A stretch of 38,154 bases of DNA, from contig JAUZOD010000039.1 in the NCBI GenBank assembly GCA_030706635.1, forward strand, positions 1 to 38,154, read 5' to 3'. The position numbers and the translations under genes were made by a program. Source of the DNA: Bacteroidota bacterium (GTDB lineage: Bacteria; Bacteroidota; Bacteroidia; Chitinophagales; Chitinophagaceae). The notes beneath the pieces were generated by a model that worked only from the letters and a program-made list of their open reading frames with translations, was not told the DNA's origin and did no database searches. Positions 34,344 to 38,154 of the stretch are shown piece after piece (the first letter of the stretch is position 1; each line of letters begins with the position of its first letter).

Positions 34344-34826
34344 TTACACGTGGGCTATGCAATCCATTTCTACCAGCGAATTTCCCGGAACACCGCCTTT
34401 CATTACGGCCACGGTAGTGCGCACCGGCGGATTTTCTCCAAACCGACCCCCGTAAACTTCGTTCATTCCCTTGTAATCGGCAATATCATTGAGGAATACA
34501 CTTACTTTTAAAACCTTTTCCATGGAGGAGCCTGCTTCGATCAGTACTTTCTCCATTTGCTTGAGCACGATCTCTGTGTGCGCTTTGATCTCGAAGGGTT
34601 CCACATGAGCGCCTATACCGGCGACATAAATCAGGTCTCCAAACCGTGTGAAACTCGAAAACAGCGGTACATTCTCAAAATGAGTAATGTTACCGGATAT
34701 TTTTTCTTCCTTTTTAGGCTTTTCAGCCAGGGGATTGTTCATGGCTTTGGCCGACAGGCCGATGCCGGCAATCCCTGCAATGGAGGCCATTATTTTTTTC
34801 AAAGCAGATCTGCGTTGTGTTGGCAT
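34344..34826 (-). CDS. Exported RidA-family enamine/imine deaminase
   Basis: 160 residues, about 35 longer than cytoplasmic RidA because of an N-terminal export signal, QRRSALKKIMASIAGIAGIG, with twin-arginine character. The RidA domain spans about 45-160: LIYVAGIGAHVE, HTEIVLKQMEKVLIEAGSS, VSVFLNDIADYKGMNEVY, and the active-site arginine in PPVRTTVAV (Arg136) with Glu153 in LVEMDCIAHV. RidA enzymes hydrolyse reactive enamine/imine products of PLP-dependent lyases to keto acids and ammonia. Placement 51 bases before a PLP-enzyme gene, and the shared signal type, suggest the two work together outside the cytoplasm. Confidence 0.88.
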   Translation of the reverse strand: MPTQRRSALKKIMASIAGIAGIGLSAKAMNNPLAEKPKKEEKISGNITHFENVPLFSSFTRFGDLIYVAGIGAHVEPFEIKAHTEIVLKQMEKVLIEAGSSMEKVLKVSVFLNDIADYKGMNEVYGGRFGENPPVRTTVAVMKGGVPGNSLVEMDCIAHV

Positions 34827-35089
34827 ACAGTGTGATTTTTAGAAGTTATTAAAATGCAAGGAAGGAACCAGATTGGCTGGTCAAAATCTATAGTAAAATA
34901 CTGCATATTGGGAAAATATGGCTCAAAAATTTTGATCAGATGATCTTCCTTCAGCAAAATCCGGTGGCGGATATAGGTTGTGGTTAGAATACGGAAGGCA
35001 GGGTGACCAGCCGTATCTTATTCCGGCGAATGTTTTTCAAAAGGTCAATGCCTTGTGCGGAAGTAATCTTTGAAGCTGAACCCGTTTAA

Positions 35090-37585
35090 TCAATTCGTGT
35101 CGGAAGGGTTGGAAAATTCTTTATCCTTTTCTTCCTTTTCCTTCTTGAATTCAAGTTTTCCAAACTTGTACGTGAAATTGATGCCAAAAGAACGGTAGGG
35201 TATGCGTCGCAGACTGTTGAGGGTAAAATCCTGTCCCGATACGGAGGTCGCCTGGTTTACATAATTGGCGAAAGGATTCGTGGTGGTAAAAGCAAAACTG
35301 CCTTTCTTGTTCCACACCTGTTTGCGGAAAGCAAAATTGTATGAGGTCCAGGAAGGGTAACGCCCCTGTATTTCATTTCGGGCGGAATTGAAATTGCCGT
35401 AAAATTCAAAGACCAGGGTTTTATTCAACTGATAATCGGCATTCAGATTGAACCGGTAATTAAAGCTGCTGATCGCATCGCCACCCAGGTCGCCGGTGTT
35501 GATGTAGCGGTCGAATATGGATATATTGGTCCGCAAATTTAATTTCGAGTTCACGGGAACCGATCCGTAGATATTTGTACCGTAGTTATTTTCCGAGCCC
35601 ACATTCATGGGCGTATTCACCGATACGTCTGTATAGGTTGAATCACCCAGTTGGTAGCTGGGATAATAGACAATAAAAGGCTGGATATCATGATCCGAAC
35701 GGTGATAAAATAAAATCACGTTCAGCGCGCTCCCTTTCTCAAAGGATTTGCTGTAGGAAAGATCAATATTATTGGCGATCTGCGGCTGCAGGTAAGGATT
35801 GCCCTGCGAAAGATTTTTGGGATCGCTGGCATTGACAAAAGGATTGAGCGAATGGTAATCGGGACGATGAATTCTTTTGGAATAACTTATTTTAAGCGTT
35901 TGTTCATTTTCAAAACGGTGCGAAAGAATAACGGAGGGAGCAAACGTATTATATCCGGGGATCACGGTTCCGCCGACTTTGGAAAAGCCCGCTTCAGTCT
36001 CTGTTCGTTCATAGCGCAGGCCGGCTTTGACGTTCAGGATTTTATAAATGGGGAACAGGAGGGAAGCGTATCCTGCATATACATCCCGCGTGTACGTTAA
36101 TGAATTCGATTGGGCAGTGTCATACAGATAACTGGAAAGGGCGGGATTGAGCGAGAAAACATCTGACGTGCTGCTGATGTTGCGTATCGATACCCGGGCT
36201 CCTGTTTCAAGCTTTACTTTTTCGCTGAAAGGCTGGGTATAGTCTATATTGAAGTGGGATGCATGGTCCTTACCTTCGTTATTGCTGTTGGATCCCTGAA
36301 AGAGCGAATCGCCGGTGGGAAGACTTTGTTCCTGTGTATACGCGGAAGCACTGTTTCCGTTGCTCGCATTATAGTATATATCCAGCTCCCGGTCCTCCTG
36401 GGCAAATGTCTTTTTATAACCGACACTCCAGTCAATGGAATGAAATTGAAACCGGTTTTGAGTATTTACCAGGCTTAGCAAATCCGACAGGGTATTTCCG
36501 GAAGGTTGGGTAAACTCAGCCTGTTCCTCGTTCACGATCCCGGTGCTCCTGTAGCCGAAATGATTGAAGCTGATATTTCCCGAAACGGAATTCTTCTTGT
36601 CGATGCTCCAGTCGAAACCAAGGCCCGCCTGATATCCGCCGCGTCGAAACCGGCTGCTTCCGTCCTGCGAGAGCAGTGATTTACTATTGTCTGCGGAATC
36701 CACAGAATTCCGGTCCGAATGGCTCCGCGTAGTAGAAGGAACCTGGGCATTACTGCTGAAATAGGCGTTCATGCCAAAGCTGCCATGACGGGCATTCAGG
36801 TTCAGGGAACCGTTTTCCAGGCGGCTGCCGGCAGTGAGGCTCAGATTTCCGTTAATGCCTCTGAGTTTGTTGTCTTTCAGTACAATATTGATAATGCCGC
36901 CGGTGCCTTCCGCATCATATTTAGACCCCGGGCTTGTGATGACCTCGATATTTTTGATCTGACTCGCCGGAATGCTCTGCAGGGCATCTGAAAGACTGCT
37001 GCCAAAGATGCTTGAAGGTTTGCCATTGATGAGAAACAGGATGTTTGAATTACCCAGCAATTGCACGTTTCCATCCACGTCAACCGATACCATGGGTACT
37101 TTTTTCAGGACATCTGTTGCCATGCCGCCCTGGGAACTGACGTCTTTTTCCGCATTATAGACCAGCTTGTCAATCTTGTTTTCCACGAGCCCGCGCGTAG
37201 CCGTGACGGTTACCGCCTGCAGGCTTTCCGATTTTTTCTGGAGCAGGATGTCTCCGATGGAAAAGACAGCGGATTTGCCGCTGATCCGAAGCGGTCCCAG
37301 AGACCGTGCCTGGTATCCGATAACGTCGATCTTAAGGGTATATGACCCCGGGGTAAGCCCATCCAGGGTAAAACTGCCGTTATTTCCGGAAGAACCGCCT
37401 TTTAGGGGCCGGGCATTTTTTTCCTGGTATGCTGTGACGCTGGCAAAGGATATATAACTCCGGGACAGGGAGTCCACGATACGTCCGGTAATTTTAATCT
37501 TCGATCCTACGGGGTGTTGGGCACACAGAAAAAAGGGGCAAAATAAAATCAGGAGGGACACACCTGTCATTCTCATCATGTACAC
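35090..37585 (-). CDS. TonB-dependent outer-membrane receptor (OMP_b-brl_3 type)
   Basis: 831 residues with a signal peptide (GVSLLILFCPFFLCA, cleavage near residue 22; an internal Met at 4 or 6 could be the start). A carboxypeptidase-regulatory-like domain follows (about 30-115; ITGRIVDSLSRSYISFASVT, TPGSYTLKIDVIGYQ), then the plug (about 120-240; VTVTATRGLVENKIDKLVYN, LINGKPSSIFG, IKNIEVITSPGSKYDAEGTG) and a barrel ending at FGINFTYKFGKLEF with a charged Lys/Glu-rich tail. This class differs from SusC and has no SusD partner here. Ligands for this group are usually unknown. It sits 263 bases upstream of the RidA gene on the same strand, so a shared transcript is possible but unproven. Confidence 0.92.
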   Translation of the reverse strand: MYMMRMTGVSLLILFCPFFLCAQHPVGSKIKITGRIVDSLSRSYISFASVTAYQEKNARPLKGGSSGNNGSFTLDGLTPGSYTLKIDVIGYQARSLGPLRISGKSAVFSIGDILLQKKSESLQAVTVTATRGLVENKIDKLVYNAEKDVSSQGGMATDVLKKVPMVSVDVDGNVQLLGNSNILFLINGKPSSIFGSSLSDALQSIPASQIKNIEVITSPGSKYDAEGTGGIINIVLKDNKLRGINGNLSLTAGSRLENGSLNLNARHGSFGMNAYFSSNAQVPSTTRSHSDRNSVDSADNSKSLLSQDGSSRFRRGGYQAGLGFDWSIDKKNSVSGNISFNHFGYRSTGIVNEEQAEFTQPSGNTLSDLLSLVNTQNRFQFHSIDWSVGYKKTFAQEDRELDIYYNASNGNSASAYTQEQSLPTGDSLFQGSNSNNEGKDHASHFNIDYTQPFSEKVKLETGARVSIRNISSTSDVFSLNPALSSYLYDTAQSNSLTYTRDVYAGYASLLFPIYKILNVKAGLRYERTETEAGFSKVGGTVIPGYNTFAPSVILSHRFENEQTLKISYSKRIHRPDYHSLNPFVNASDPKNLSQGNPYLQPQIANNIDLSYSKSFEKGSALNVILFYHRSDHDIQPFIVYYPSYQLGDSTYTDVSVNTPMNVGSENNYGTNIYGSVPVNSKLNLRTNISIFDRYINTGDLGGDAISSFNYRFNLNADYQLNKTLVFEFYGNFNSARNEIQGRYPSWTSYNFAFRKQVWNKKGSFAFTTTNPFANYVNQATSVSGQDFTLNSLRRIPYRSFGINFTYKFGKLEFKKEKEEKDKEFSNPSDTN

Positions 37586-38154
37586 GTATAAAATGAAAAT
37601 GCAAGTTAGTCTATCGGGTTGATGGAATTCGCGTTAAATATTCATTTTATTCAATCTTATTAACCTCTGGGGGCATTATGGATCTTGACGTCAGTTTTTA
37701 CCACCGTGTGATTCTTTTTTGTATCTTTAGTCTGAACCTGATTATCCACGGCTGCAACATCAGGATCATCCGGAAACGAGCCTGCAAATTTTCAATTTCG
37801 AGGCCCGTTCTCTACTTCTCAGGATGACGCCGTTCCGGTCCCGCGCGTTCCTGCGGAAAAATTTCCAGAAGCACCCGTTAAACTGAAGCTGTTCGATAGA
37901 AAGCCTATATTCAATACTCTATAAAATAGTAATAAGATAAAGAAAAAACAAAGATAAGCCAGAGATAAGCCTGTTCTTAAAAGATCTGGCTTATCACTGG
38001 CTTATCACTGGCTTATCTCTGGGTTATCTCTGCCTTATCATATAATAAATATAGAACAAACCCGGTCTTGTACCGGCTGCCCAGCTTCTTTATGATATCC
38101 TTTTGCTAACGGATGGAAGAAACTCCAGTCCCGGAAAGAAATCCCGCCGGAAGA
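37586..38154. other. Right-end region without a convincing gene (569 bases)
   Basis: It includes the upstream region of the TonB-receptor gene, a start-less 60-codon open frame on the plus strand (37742-37924) and an 11-bp repeat array (37953-38040). An ATG at 38113 opens a 14-codon frame that reaches the window edge, too short to judge. I found no clear promoter consensus. Confidence 0.6.
37953..38040. repeat. Palindromic 11-mer repeat array
   Basis: Right part: five tandem 11-mers from 37986, ctggcttatca twice, then ctggcttatct, ctgggttatct, ctgccttatca. Left part (37953-37971): gataagccaga followed by gataagcc, the reverse complement of the same unit. The two parts could form a long stem-loop around a 14-base spacer. 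The architecture matches the heptamer hairpins elsewhere in the window, but the unit length and sequence differ. Confidence 0.9.

Noticed and set aside
34986-35087. Short start-less frame (33 codons) after the TonB receptor stop, reading GIDLLKNIRRNK
   Set aside because: It faintly resembles a response-regulator segment but is too short, has no start codon and has no neighbouring support.
37951-38040. CRISPR array
   Set aside because: Units are 11 bases, contiguous and inverted, with no unique spacers and no cas genes.
38113-38154. Possible start of a plus-strand gene at the right edge (14 codons)
   Set aside because: There is too little sequence to judge and no clear promoter or family signal.

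Overview
The window looks like a chromosomal segment of a Bacteroidota bacterium, most probably a Chitinophagaceae-like soil or freshwater organism. The pointers are an arginine pathway of the Bacteroidota type (ArgF'-family acyl-ornithine carbamoyltransferase, GNAT in place of a classical ArgA), a GGGP/HepGP synthase, a class II ribonucleotide reductase, a SusC/SusD pair driven by an ECF sigma/FecR couple, and intergenic repeats built from heptamers. No rRNA, tRNA, CRISPR array, transposase or phage gene was seen.

Layout. (1) 1-6155, minus strand: a tightly packed arginine operon transcribed GNAT acyltransferase - argG - argC - argD - argF' - argB - argE (argE runs off the left edge). ArgF' has Val at the position that separates N-succinyl- from N-acetyl-ornithine carbamoyltransferases, so the pathway probably runs on succinylated intermediates. 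(2) 6156-6701: a gene-free leader/spacer with a terminator-like hairpin, an octamer array and a palindromic repeat. (3) 6702-7463, minus: GGGP/HepGP synthase, divergent from (4) 7772-13647, plus strand: nrdJ, a 41-residue lipoprotein, a YcxB-like membrane protein with the two halves of a YeeE/YedE sulfur transporter, and a coiled-coil hypothetical protein. (5) 13661-29576, minus: a polysaccharide utilisation locus transcribed FG-GAP/ASPIC lipoprotein - ECF sigma - FecR anti-sigma - SusC (with STN signalling domain) - SusD - terminator - GH89 alpha-N-acetylglucosaminidase - GH92 alpha-mannosidase carrying extra C-terminal domains. (6) 29830-34826, minus: four genes that all appear to be exported: RidA, a SelA/DgaE-like PLP enzyme, a cytochrome c/sugar-dehydrogenase fusion, and an amidohydrolase/deacetylase. 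(7) 35090-37585, minus: a TonB-dependent receptor of the OMP_b-brl_3 type. (8) 37586-38154: no convincing gene, but an 11-bp palindromic repeat array.

How it may fit together. The PUL would sense (SusC STN domain to FecR to ECF sigma), bind and import (SusCD) and trim (GH89, GH92) a glycan containing alpha-linked GlcNAc and alpha-mannose. The adjacent exported cluster can be read as an oxidative amino-sugar route outside the cytoplasm: dehydrogenase makes the N-acetyl-aldonate, the amidohydrolase deacetylates it, the PLP lyase removes ammonia, and RidA hydrolyses the imine. That reading is inference from family membership and context, and is the best candidate here for an undescribed system.

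A second theme is a family of intergenic hairpins whose two arms are tandem 7-mers (3 loci) or 11-mers (1 locus). The architecture is shared although the unit sequence and length differ.
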